Below are positions 23,901 through 33,377 of a stretch of 64,000 nt of DNA, piece after piece. Origin of the DNA: Lantana camara. Lineage: Eukaryota > Streptophyta > Magnoliopsida > Lamiales > Verbenaceae. Numbering within the stretch: position 1 is the first letter of the stretch; the number at the start of each line of letters is the position of its first letter. The notes beneath the pieces are model-generated. The model was not told the DNA's origin. It searched no databases and worked only from the letters and a program-made list of their open reading frames with translations. The translations under genes and the position numbers were made by a program. The DNA is taken from NCBI GenBank assembly GCA_037501455.1, contig CM074865.1, positions 15,942,501-16,006,500 of the forward strand. The letters are read 5' to 3'.

Positions 23901-24720
23901 TCTTAGTTGCCCGTATCTTATACCGATCAGCACCGCAAAACTTGCAGCATGTGGCCTCTTCATCAGCTTTATAGTACAACATGCAACCGTTGACACAACA
24001 GTCAATTTTTTTCATGTCCAATCCTAGTTTCTTTACCAATCTTAGTGCCTCATGGTAGTTCCTAGGAAAGAGATTTCCTGAGGGCGAGGTATCTGAAAAG
24101 TACTGCATAAGTTCATCTAAAGCGTCATGCGGCACAATATAATCACTCTGGACACTTATCATTTTCGCTGCAGCAGACAAAGGTGACTCTTTATTGCATC
24201 CATCATACAAGGGTTGGTTAAGTTCATTGAGGATTTCGTAAAACTTTTGAGCTTCAGGATTAGGAGCTTCTTCGTGGCCACTCCTATATCCCCCGTCAAC
24301 ATTTTGTCTAGTGGCATCAAAAAACATCTCATTGTACCTATTTAGCTGATTTTCACAGTCCATAGCTTGGGTACTCGATGCACCACACTCGAAAGTCGAT
24401 TCTTGAACCATATAGTGGGTATTGGAAGTTGCACCATGGTCAGAAGGCGGTGCTACCTCGCCATGATCCGTCCAGTAATAATAATCCGGTTTGAAACCAT
24501 GTCTATACAAATCAATTCTCACTTCATCAGGCAGTTTGTAGTCGTATTTTCTTAGACACTTTAAGCACGGACATCGAATTTTTCCCTCAGCTATAAACGG
24601 ATGCAAAGTGCTCGCATATTAGATGAAAGTTTCAACCCCCCGAATATATTCAGGTCTAGTGCCTCCACGATTCGGGTGAGTCCTATTATACATCCAAAGT
24701 CTGTCTTCGGGAATAGTCAT
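20970..24720 (-). pseudogene. TNP2-type CACTA transposase (Transposase_21, DUF4218, DUF4216)
   Basis: The N-terminus starts at ATG 24718-24720 (MTIPEDRLWMYNRTHPNRGG). It has the zinc-finger-like IRCPCLKC and CCVNGCMLYYK...CCKFCG motifs. The Transposase_21 core (about 23700-22900) includes LALCTDGFTPYNSS, GPKNPKQNIDIYMQPLIDEL, FPAYGMLSGWGTAGKLTCPYC and RHNLDVMHIEKNIFDN. DUF4218 (22891-22385) includes MKSHDCHVFMEQLLPIAFKG. After introns, DUF4216 spans 22315-21974 and 21680-20972 (NSGVWVKGNFDGG, VVLFKCQWFDP). Defects are TAA at 24619-24621 (replacing Glu), TAG at about 23732 (replacing Trp) and a frameshift near 22890. It is a recent pseudogene. The family cuts CACTA ends. Confidence 0.9.
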
Positions 24721-25977
24721 CTATACATAAAGGAAATTGGTCCAGAAGGTATATGTGTAATTAGATCAAACTGGAAATTAGATCTTATAAATTAAGATCT
24801 CATAAATCGTAATTTTAGCTAATTAAATTGACATTTAGTACTTTAATTTTGTACATTATATTGCCTTTTAAAGTGGGGGAATAGTATATGTACCCTAAAA
24901 TGCCTTAAAATTAATACTTGATTTAATTTAGGGCAAGGATATATATATCTAGATTGATGCTAGGGCTCTCGTAAACCTAACTAGCATATATATCTACATC
25001 ATTTTTTTTCCACTATTAACAAAGCAAGGACACATTTAAATAAGGTCCATAATGCTGTGAAAAGTCACATCAGTAACTGTAAATTGATTCACACTCAATT
25101 ATTCCAATATTACAAAGGCTCAAAATTAATTGATGTGTACCTCAATGGGAACTAGAGCAATCCAAAGTTGTACTATGCAAGTTCCTGATATCAAGTTGCA
25201 CCAAAATCGTTCATCAAATTCTGCAAAAGTTTCAAAGGTTCAGTCATCTAAACAAAAAAGAGCAAATAAAGCATTTCAAACAGAAAGCTTGCAATTACAG
25301 GTGGAATAACCTAATTGTGAAATATATCCGCTGACATGATTTTCCCAGTAAGAGCGCATGAAAATATAAATATTAACGTGAGGTAAGACACCACAAAGCA
25401 TATTTATATGAGTTATGGATATAAGCCACAATAGATGAATACTAGAATAGGACTTTATATCTAACCAACTCAGTTCGGGTACGGTTGGTGTGTGGTGGCT
25501 AGAAGAGAGGGAGGAAAACCTTTTATTCTAATTCATCACTCAAGTCACTCCTATACAGCTTTACTTTTTTTTTTGAACAATATACAACTTTACTCCAGGT
25601 CACCTTTTGCCACAATTTACCATTAGTCCCATATAATAATATTTTCTCAACTTTTATATAATACACCTGAATTCATTTCGTAGTGCATCATGATAACAAT
25701 CACATAGTTTACCTTCTACGTCTCCTTCATTCACAATCCCTTCATAAATTCTCTCAATTTCTAACTTCACCAACATTTTATGTTTGAAAATGGAGAGAAA
25801 TTATCATCAAAGACTCAAATTCTTGTTGCTATTAACAATGTCAGTAACATTTGCATCCAGAAATGAGTGTTTTTTAGTGTCTGCTAATGAAAACCATAGA
25901 ATGGATTGGATTAAAGTACCAAATTTAGTGCATAAGACTAAAAGGGTGTTAGCTAGCTGAATCCCATCGTGCCTTCC
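24721..25977. other. CACTA region upstream of the transposase, no gene seen
   Basis: AT-rich. A possible minus-strand acceptor (TTTTTGTTTAG...TTTGCAG, about 25230) precedes a short open stretch encoding FDERFWCNLISGTC (about 25165-25220) that I cannot assign. This could be a transposase 5' exon or part of another captured gene. Confidence 0.3.
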
Positions 25978-26160
25978 TTCAATATTCAATGTTTTATCAC
26001 CGGTTTTAAGCAGGCCTTGCAATGTGCTAATGATTGGTAAACCGGCCCCAACAGTTGCTTCGTAGAAGTAATGAGTATACGATTATCGCTGAAACACTGT
26101 AGCTTTGCCTGAGTTCTAATTAGCTTTAGAAGGCCCCGTGTGCAATGATTCCAGTGAGGT
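25978..26160 (-). pseudogene. Captured fragment of an aspartokinase-homoserine dehydrogenase gene
   Basis: The minus strand encodes SYTHYFYEATVGAGLPIIST then LQGLLKTGDKTLNIEG. This is the conserved substrate-binding stretch of the homoserine dehydrogenase half of plant bifunctional AK-HSDH, a plastid enzyme of Asp-derived threonine/methionine synthesis. Upstream, KLIRTQ and FQR can be matched with gaps; the codon before SYTHY is TAA, probably from CAA (Gln). Similarity stops after IEG, where the next exon (IFSGTLSY in the family) would follow. The fragment lies within the CACTA element, upstream of and in the same sense as TNP2. It is a transduplicated piece, not a working gene. Confidence 0.85.
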
Positions 26161-26199
26161 CTGCATAAGAAAAATATAAAAAGTACTTGAGAATTCACA

Positions 26200-27557
26200 A
26201 CCTAATCGGAATGGAAGATATATGAAGAATGATTAACAAACTCCACAGTCTATTCTTTCACTAATATTCAGACTCGATCATTTAAAGATGCTGTACCTTA
26301 AAGCTTTTATATAGTCACCCACTTAATTAATAACCTACAAATTCCTTATAGTATAGTTTACATATTTAGAAATTTTATGGCAAAAACAGCAAGTATACAA
26401 CAATGAGAAAGCTAATTTCATTTTATTTTGATACATCAATGTAAAGTGGCAGCCACGTTTCCATGTCTTTCCTATTTTTCCAACAATAATTCAAGATAGT
26501 AGGCAAGCAAAAAGGGGCCTCATGGCAGCAGCCATTTTCATGACTTTCCCTCCAATAAACTCACGCAACACCCCACAAAATGCAATGTAGCAGCAGGAAA
26601 TTAATTGAGCAGCAGTAGGGCAGCAAAATGCAAGTCATTCCAAAGTTTATTTTTCTCCAATAATTACTTAATCCAACATTTCTCAATTTAATCAACACTT
26701 CCATCCACCAACAAGAAACAAGCAACATATTATACATATTTTGGCTGCAATTTCAAGCAAAAATATATACTTTCCACGGACACGAATTAGAATCATATTG
26801 ATGGGTTCTCTTTCTTTAATCATGTTTCTTATCTCATACATATAAAGGAAGCAAACACATACTTTTCTTTTCTTGTAATGCATCTTCGTTTTGCACATGA
26901 TTCTGATCATATTATGTTAAAGAGAAACTAATCAGATTTGATAATACAAGGTGAGATTAGATTTTTTGTCGAAGAATATTGAAAAAACATCGATAAAGAA
27001 TTAAACGAGCCCCCCTTTTCTATCACCAAAGCTTACAGTGATATCATTAGATGCTCTTATTCACACATCAAAAAATTATAATTCAAAAATTATAGCTGAG
27101 CCGATTACAACTCTGTAGCAGTCAAAATCTTCCTAACTAATTTATACTTGAAATTTTAATATTTTATCGCAAGATAGAACTAAATTCAACATAGTTTGCA
27201 TAGTGATCAATTCTCCAACTCCAAACAAGAAGAAAAAGGAAAGAAACGGAGCAGTCAAGGTACCTTTCACTACATGGAGGGGGGATAAGGACTGTGTTTT
27301 TCTCAGGAAATTTTTACCCGCACTTTGTTAGTTTTAGTGTCCATACATGTTTCCTGTAGATTGCAGCAATTCAATGTTATGAGAATTCAATAGCACTATT
27401 AAATCCTACAAAATAGGATTTTTATGGATTTCTAAATCCTAGCATTATCATCTGCAACAATTAAACATAAGCTACAAATTTGGAATAAATCTAAAGATTT
27501 GTCAGATAAAAGAGCACTTCCATTTTGAACACTCAACCAAAAAACATCAAAGCAAAC
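26200..27557. other. CACTA internal non-coding DNA
   Basis: AT-rich with poly-pyrimidine tracts. No assignable gene. It probably contains introns of the captured genes and of transposase leader transcripts. Confidence 0.35.
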
Positions 27558-27643
27558 CTGATCATGGACACGCAGCTGAAAATTGGCTAGCTGACTAATC
27601 TGTTCCTCATAGAGTCTTTTCCTCTTTAGAAACTGTATCGCCG
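27558..27643 (-). pseudogene. Captured single exon of an ESCRT-III SNF7/VPS32 gene
   Basis: An 86-bp minus-strand exon lies between a good acceptor (CATAACTATGCAG) and a donor (CAG|GTTTGC). It is open in one frame: AAIQFLKRKRLYEEQI then SQLANFQLRVHDQ. This is the central helix region of SNF7/VPS32 (CHMP4), matching the plant pattern AAIQCLKRKRLYEQQ...NFQLRIHDQ. SNF7 polymerises on endosomes to sort cargo into multivesicular bodies. I find no neighbouring SNF7 exons, so one exon with its splice signals was copied into the CACTA element. It has no stop and could be spliced into transposon transcripts, since its sense agrees with the transposase genes. Confidence 0.88.
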
Positions 27644-28315
27644 CTGCATAGTTATGATTCGTTAAGTCAAGTAAAACTCCATATAACCTTATAATACACA
27701 GGGAAACCGAAATTGAATAAGAAAGTCAGTTTGGTTATAGACACATTAATAAGTTCTGCACATGGCTAAAAGTAAATTAAGTGTGAGCATTTTCTCAAAT
27801 CTTAAGTGTTACAGAATGGAAGAAAGCACAATATGGATGCTAAATGTAGAGAATCACATTAAAAAAAAATGGACCAATTAAGGTTTTGAATTTGCTTGAA
27901 AAATTAGTTGAGCAAAAGCAGAAGACAGACAGTTAAGCTGAGTGCATGGAAACTCTCTTCACTTAGCAACTAAACTCACTACCGTCGAAGCTGTGCTCAA
28001 ATAAATTGCTTAACCGTTAACCCGAATCGCGAGCAGATTTAAACATGAAAGACCAAAGATCTAATTTGTTCACCAGCAGGATAAACTAGATAAACCTGAA
28101 CCAGCAAACATGATGAAGTTTTACTCTGACCACACATAATGTAGACATCAATATAGGAATTTGTATAATTTGTTAGAGCAGCATTTGTAACAACGCCATA
28201 GCTCACTAATCTAAAACAAGTGAATCTCTAGCTAGAAATAGAAAGAAAAATTTAGGGGATAGTGAGAGGAAATTGCTTGAAAGGCCAATTAAAATCATAT
28301 CTCTCTTGTTCTTTG

Positions 28316-28600
28316 CTTTAGGGGATAGGTGATGACCGACGAAGCTGCCTTTAACCTTTGCTATATCCTCTTGTCCCCATTATTGGCAGGTGGCGACCGG
28401 TAGGCGACGGCGGAGGCTGGCGGAGGTGACAACAACTGACGACCGGAGCCGGCGAAGGGAAGAGCAAGCGAGGACCGGAGCTAGCGGAGGCGTGAGTGAA
28501 TTTGGAAGTCACAATCAGGAGCTCGCGGAGGCGCAGTGAATTTGGAAGAGAGTGAATGAATTTGGGCGTGAAAATGGAATTTTGCCCTAACATACCTGAG
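28316..28600 (-). promoter_or_regulatory. GC-rich leader region of the CACTA transcripts
   Basis: A GC-rich island (GGCGACGG, GGCGGAGG and CCGGAGC motifs) in otherwise AT-rich DNA, located between the right subterminal repeats and the minus-strand genes. The place suits a promoter/first exon for TNP2 and TNPA transcripts. No TATA box was assigned with confidence. Confidence 0.4.
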
Positions 28601-28660
28601 TATTACTTGTTTGCACATAGGTTATTAAAACAAGAATTAAGTTCCAGCTAACAAATAGGT

Positions 28661-28715
28661 TAGCTTGACTGGTAGTATGCGGGCATAACAACCATGAGCT
28701 CCTGGGTTCGACTCC
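28661..28715 (+). other. tRNA-like Pol III A-box/B-box pair
   Basis: TAGCTTGACTGG (28661-28672) fits the A-box and GGTTCGACTCC (28705-28715) fits the B-box GGTTCGANNCC. The 33-nt spacing is normal for a tRNA. The segment reads like the front half of a tRNA-derived SINE or a decayed tRNA; a full cloverleaf was not established. It lies inside the CACTA right end. Confidence 0.5.
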
Positions 28716-28767
28716 AAAATAGTGCATATTTTACCACTTTTTTTTCAATTTTACATTTTATACAAAT

Positions 28768-29249
28768 CCGACGGGATTCCGAGGAAAATCCCGTCGGATT
28801 TAGTTAATTTCTATTATATGTATTTTTTCCTTAATTTTTAATTTTATATTTTATTTAAAATCTATTTTAATTTCTCTTTTATATTTTATATTCCGAAAAA
28901 ACCGACGGTATACCCCTCGGAAATATTTACCATGAATTTTTATATTTTATAATAAACAAACCGACGGGATTCCGAGGGAATTACCGTCGGAAATATTTAA
29001 TGTTTATTTTTAATTTTATATTTTAAAAACTCCGACGGGATTTCCCTTGGAATCCCGTCGGAAATATTTTTAAATGTTATATTTTACAATATCCGACGAA
29101 ATTCCGTCGGAATTTATTAATTTATATTTTTTTTTTGAAAATCAAAACCCGTCGGAATTCCCTCGGAATTCCGTCGGGTTTCCGAGGGAATTCCGACGGA
29201 AAATTTCCCTCGGAATTTTCCGTCGGAATTTCGGGAATTTCTTGTAGTG
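28768..29249. repeat. CACTA right subterminal repeats and terminal repeat
   Basis: About seven copies of CCGACGGGATTCC/GGAATCCCGTCGG-type palindromic motifs between AT spacers, densest from 29140 to 29235, ending in CTTGTAGTG. Spacing is less regular than at the left end. Confidence 0.9.
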
Positions 29250-29252
29250 TAA

Positions 29253-31156
29253 TTGTTTTGCATCACCTATCTTTCAATTTGGACCCACGACTCGTGCGAC
29301 ATCCATATTTACTTAGGCGTTAAGCTAGACCCATCAATCATAAGATCATGATTAAAACTTAGTTCGAACAACCCACGACTCGCTGACATCGCCCTTGCCA
29401 AAATTAACCACGAAATATTGATCATTTAAAATGATCAATTAGGTAACTAAGAACTAATAAGCTCCACTAGCTATCCCACGACTCGCGGACAATAACTAGC
29501 TTCACTTACTAAACTTAAAACCTATTGATGGAATGCTAGGAATTTAATTCAAAATTTGCATCTCGAATTAAATACCTATTATTCGAAATGAGCTTAATAT
29601 TTAATGGGAATTTTCGAATCAACCGAAGAGTTGTTCGGTTCGACCTCACCAACATATATGTTATCCAATTTTATTAGTCTTGATTAATGCAAGTGCACTT
29701 AAATGCATTTCAAACAAGCACATAAACAGATAACATGTCCTAGCATGATACTAACATGTAATGATCATGGGTTCTACCTATCTTATGCATGATATGTGGG
29801 AGCCACTCCACAATCACAAGTTCTAACATACATGCCACATAAACAGTTTAAATCACATAAGGGAAAGCGGTAACAAAATACGAGCCCTATCTCTATTACA
29901 TTTTTACAATTGAGATTCCCCTCCCTAACATTTTGAGGGGTCTTCACTTATGGCCTCCTTGTTACTTGAATGTGGTCCATCTTACTCCATGGGTGCATTG
30001 TCTCCAAAATGAAAATAAAACCTCACCACCTATCTCTACTCTCAAATTACAATAAAAGGAAAAAGACATAAAGTAATAAGGCTCAATCTTCATATTGGCC
30101 TTAGACAATTACACGGGGCATACCCCGGCCTCAAAACAGTAATATGGAAAGCCACATAATAAATCACATAACAGTACGCACATAAGTGAGGCTCCAACCT
30201 CAATTGAAAAACGCAACTATAGGGCTCCAACCCCAATTTAAACCATCCACGTGCATAAATTAAAACCATACATAGATCTAAACCCATGATCACCTAACAT
30301 GCTTTTGCGAGAATTTAAATTTAGCCAATAAATAAAAATTCTCGTTTCAAGTCCTAATGACTTAAAACACGACTTGATGTGAGTCTTATTTATAAAAGTT
30401 TTCAATAAATCCCAATTTACAAAACCCAATAAAATTCCAATTAATTTCTGAAAATTAATAATTTTATCAATGATGTATTTTCCCAAAATATAAAAACCGT
30501 TTCTATTTCTAAAAAATCCCAATTTTAAGTTTTATTCAAAAATTAATATAAATATTCAAAAATAAAATTTTAAAATTAAAATAAAAAAAATTGGGACTGG
30601 ATTGCACGAAATACGAAAAATCGGATTGCGACGGAGAAAACGGGGCCCGTACGCGAAAGGGCTGTGAGGGGTCGGCCGCGCGAGTGCGCGCGCTGGTACA
30701 CTTGGCCCTCTCGGCCAGTGCGTTCGGGCGGCTGGGCGGTGATGGGCGGGCGCGCCTAGGCGCGCTCGAGAGGCTCCCGCACAGGTGTGCGGGAGGTGCT
30801 GGGCGACTGCCCTGCGCACGCCTAGGCTAGGCGGGCGGTGGCGCGCGAGGCCCACGCGCGCGACGCCTTCGCTCGCGGGGTTTCGCGTGTTCGTCGTAAT
30901 CCGGGTTTTCGTTTCGTGTTTTTGTTCAAAAGCAAAACCAATCCAAGAAATCCAAAAACAATTTTTACAGTTTCAAAAATTAAATTTTGCAAAAACCAAT
31001 TTTCAGAAACTTTCAGGAAAAAAATACAGTTTCGTAATTCAGGCTTTCTAAAACAATTACAAATACTTAATCGCATCAAGCCTAAGAATTTCTACCAAAT
31101 TCAGAATAATTGAGACGAATCAGAAACACGATTAACGAGGTGGCTCTGACACCACT
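29253..31156 (-). other. Leader (5' untranslated internal region) of copia 1
   Basis: Colinear with 53141-55022 of copia 2. It has no credible coding region. A GC-rich block at about 30600-30900 (CGCGCG runs) interrupts AT-rich DNA; the matching block in copia 2 (about 54460-54750) is GC-rich too but differs strongly in sequence. It includes short repeats of the phrase CCCACGACTCG near 29285-29485. Confidence 0.7.
31142..31154 (-). other. Primer-binding site of copia 1 (one change)
   Basis: Reads TGGTGTCAGAGCC on the minus strand beside the 5' LTR. Copia 2 has the canonical TGGTATCAGAGCC, so A has changed to G. Confidence 0.8.
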
Positions 31157-33377
31157 TGTTGGAAAACAGGAATCAGAAAGCAGCGGAAATTTAAAATTTT
31201 TTCCAACAAAAGGATCTAAGACTCGCAATCGTGAATCCAAATTCTTAGAGATCAAGAAACTCACTTGGGTAGTAGCTTTCTTGACACGTTTTGAGCCGCC
31301 CTCAAACGCGCTTCATGCGGTAATGGCAACCCGTCCCTTGAAAGTCTCTTTCAACTTCAGAATCCATTGTAGGGATAACAATCCACACCAACCTAGATTC
31401 AAATCATGTTAGGGAAGTTCTTAACAATATAACATAAAGAAAGAAACATGAAACGAGAAAGGCATGATTGAAACTCCCTTCGAAAACCAGTTTTGCGAAA
31501 GTAGAAATCTGCCAGCCATAAAACCCTCTTGAAAAAATTCATCCTTCAGGATATCGACGAACGGTTTTCACCATCTTCTTTGGTTCGATTTTTTCACTCG
31601 TTTTCTATTGGGTTCAGAATCGTTTCATCATCCCTTCTGATCGTTTTGCTTGATCCCCACTTTTTGGTAAAGCTCGAATCTTCAAAACTTCTAACTTGAA
31701 GCTCTCTAGAGATAGTCCACCAACTTGGCTACAATCTAACTAGTAAGGATGCTAGTTCTCTAGTTAGTGTTTAGGCTTAACCTAGGGTTTTGTTTATCTT
31801 AGAGAAAGGATGGTGTTCAACACATGAACCAAAAGAATTACCAATTACTCTCTAAGGGGAGCATGAGCTCCCCTATATATATGAAAGGGAAGGGGTGGCC
31901 GAAAATCCTAGTCCTTATGGACTAAGGATTTTGGTCCCTCTCTCCTATTACTTGATCATCAAGTAATTTTGACTTTGACTTTGAATTCAAATTCAAATCA
32001 ACTTTCAAGAGAGCTAAAATATCCAAACTATTTTTGGATAATTTTATACTTTATTTATTTAAAATAAATAACTTATTTTATCTAATTAATTAATTCGTAA
32101 TTAATTAACTAGATTATTTTTCTCCAAAATAAGACTTTCTTTTTGATTCAAAATTAAACCAAAGTCTATTAAATAATTAACACTTTTAATTATTTAATAT
32201 ATACATATATACAATATATATATTCACGTGTCACTCACGTGACCCACACGTGTGGTTTCACAAGTGTGGAACCCTCTTGGATCGATTAACTCGTTTAATC
32301 ATTTTAAAGCCTCAACTCATGTAACCAAGTTGTTGTGTGTGACCCTCTAGATTCTCAATTCAATTAGCAGTGACCCTAATTAATTAATTCACTAATTAAT
32401 TAATCAATCCACAGATTAAACGACCATAGTCTAGCAACAGGTGTTTAACCCCTAGCTGAATTGGAATGTTCGGATTCGACAGAACCTTTAAGTCATTGAT
32501 TCATGTGAGATACAATCCTCCTACTTACTATCTCTCAACCAAGATCTAGGGTAAGGGAATAATCAGAACCCTAATAATCTGGTCTTAAAGCTAAGTGCAT
32601 TTCATATCCATTTGATCTCAATCCAAGAAACCCTTTTCTTGATGTCTTGATCTACTGCCTTGGCCAAGGACTCCATATGGCATATGAATGACTTACACAA
32701 TAAGAGATCACCTTGCAAACGCAAGTGTAGGTCCTTTCTTGATTCTCATTCACTTTCATGAGTCACTTGTGCAGCCCCAGCATAAGCCTTGAATCAGTTG
32801 TCTAAGGCAACACCCTTTAAAGCTTATACCTAAGACTACAGAGTTAACTCATAAAGTGACATGGAACCTCAAGTCTAAGGATCAATTAATCACATCAATG
32901 ACTCGTGAGATATTTCCTAATCTTGAAGTTTCCATTTCCTGAAATAGAAACTTCATTTCCCATTTAGGAATCTTCTCACACGGGGCACCTCAGTGAACTT
33001 ACTTATTAAAGTAAGCACCCTCATGTATCACGCACGTATCAACTATACACTTTAAGCAAGCCTTAGAGGAGTCAGGTTGACACTCCCACTGTCTGTAGGA
33101 CTCATCGACTTGGAGTATTTTACTAATCATGACTTATGTGATATAGGGCTCATTTCATGAACCATTTCTCCTAAATGGTAGAGTCCTAAAGTCATCAGGA
33201 TTAGGGGAGTTCTCATTCATGCACAGCTAAAGTAAACGCATACCAAACAAGAGCATATAAAGAAGTGTTTGCCTATGATATTAATCAATCGTATATTATT
33301 CAAAGATTGTCTGTGATACTAGGTAAGTCCCAAAACGGATTATGACTAATCGGCTTTCTAGGGCACTATTCCTAACA
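31157..33377 (-). repeat. 5' LTR of copia 1, mosaic
   Basis: 2221 bp. Its ends and the 31670-33377 part match the other copia LTRs, but about 31255-31440 (TTTTGAGCCGCCCTCAAACG, CACACCAACCTAGATTC) matches the solo LTR at 45135 instead and is absent from 10748-12717. A further segment to 31670 has no match in the other LTRs here. A short deletion near 33050 removes bases present in the left LTR. It looks like a recombinant between two LTR subfamilies. Confidence 0.8.

Larger units (their letters stand above)
16236..29249 (-). mobile_element. CACTA (En/Spm) transposon with captured host sequences
   Basis: Terminal repeats start CACTACAAGAAATTCCCGG at 16236 and end in the inverse at 29249 (about 29 bp, one mismatch). 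A 3-bp duplication, TAA, lies at 16233-16235 and 29250-29252. Copia 2, which lacks the insertion, has a single TAA at the matching place (about 53140), proving the empty site. Size is 13,014 bp. It has dense subterminal repeats at both ends, a TNP2-type transposase pseudogene and a second TNPA/Transposase_24-type gene (both minus strand), a fold-back MITE in an intron, and a 3.6-kb segment with host-gene fragments upstream of the transposase. Confidence 0.97.
10748..33377 (-). mobile_element. Ty1/copia element, decayed, with CACTA insertion (copia 1)
   Basis: LTR-type ends TGTTGGAAAA...TTCCTAACA lie at 10748-12717 and 31157-33377. On the minus strand the 5' LTR is the right one, with a PBS beside it at 31142-31154; the internal region matches copia 2 (48931-55022). 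It interrupts the MULE transposase gene, but the flanks (ATAGC left, ATGTC right) do not form a clear 5-bp duplication, and a piece of the transposase is missing. The two LTRs also differ in length (1970 and 2221 bp). The interval probably results from recombination between two related elements rather than one clean insertion. Confidence 0.8.

Noticed and set aside
28661..28715. Functional tRNA gene
   Set aside because: A- and B-boxes are present but I could not pair acceptor and anticodon stems into a cloverleaf.
30556..30855. GC-rich frames of 80-100 codons on both strands, also at 54413-54811
   Set aside because: Low-complexity Ala/Arg/Pro/Gly frames arise from the GC-rich leader block; the two copies of the leader do not share them.
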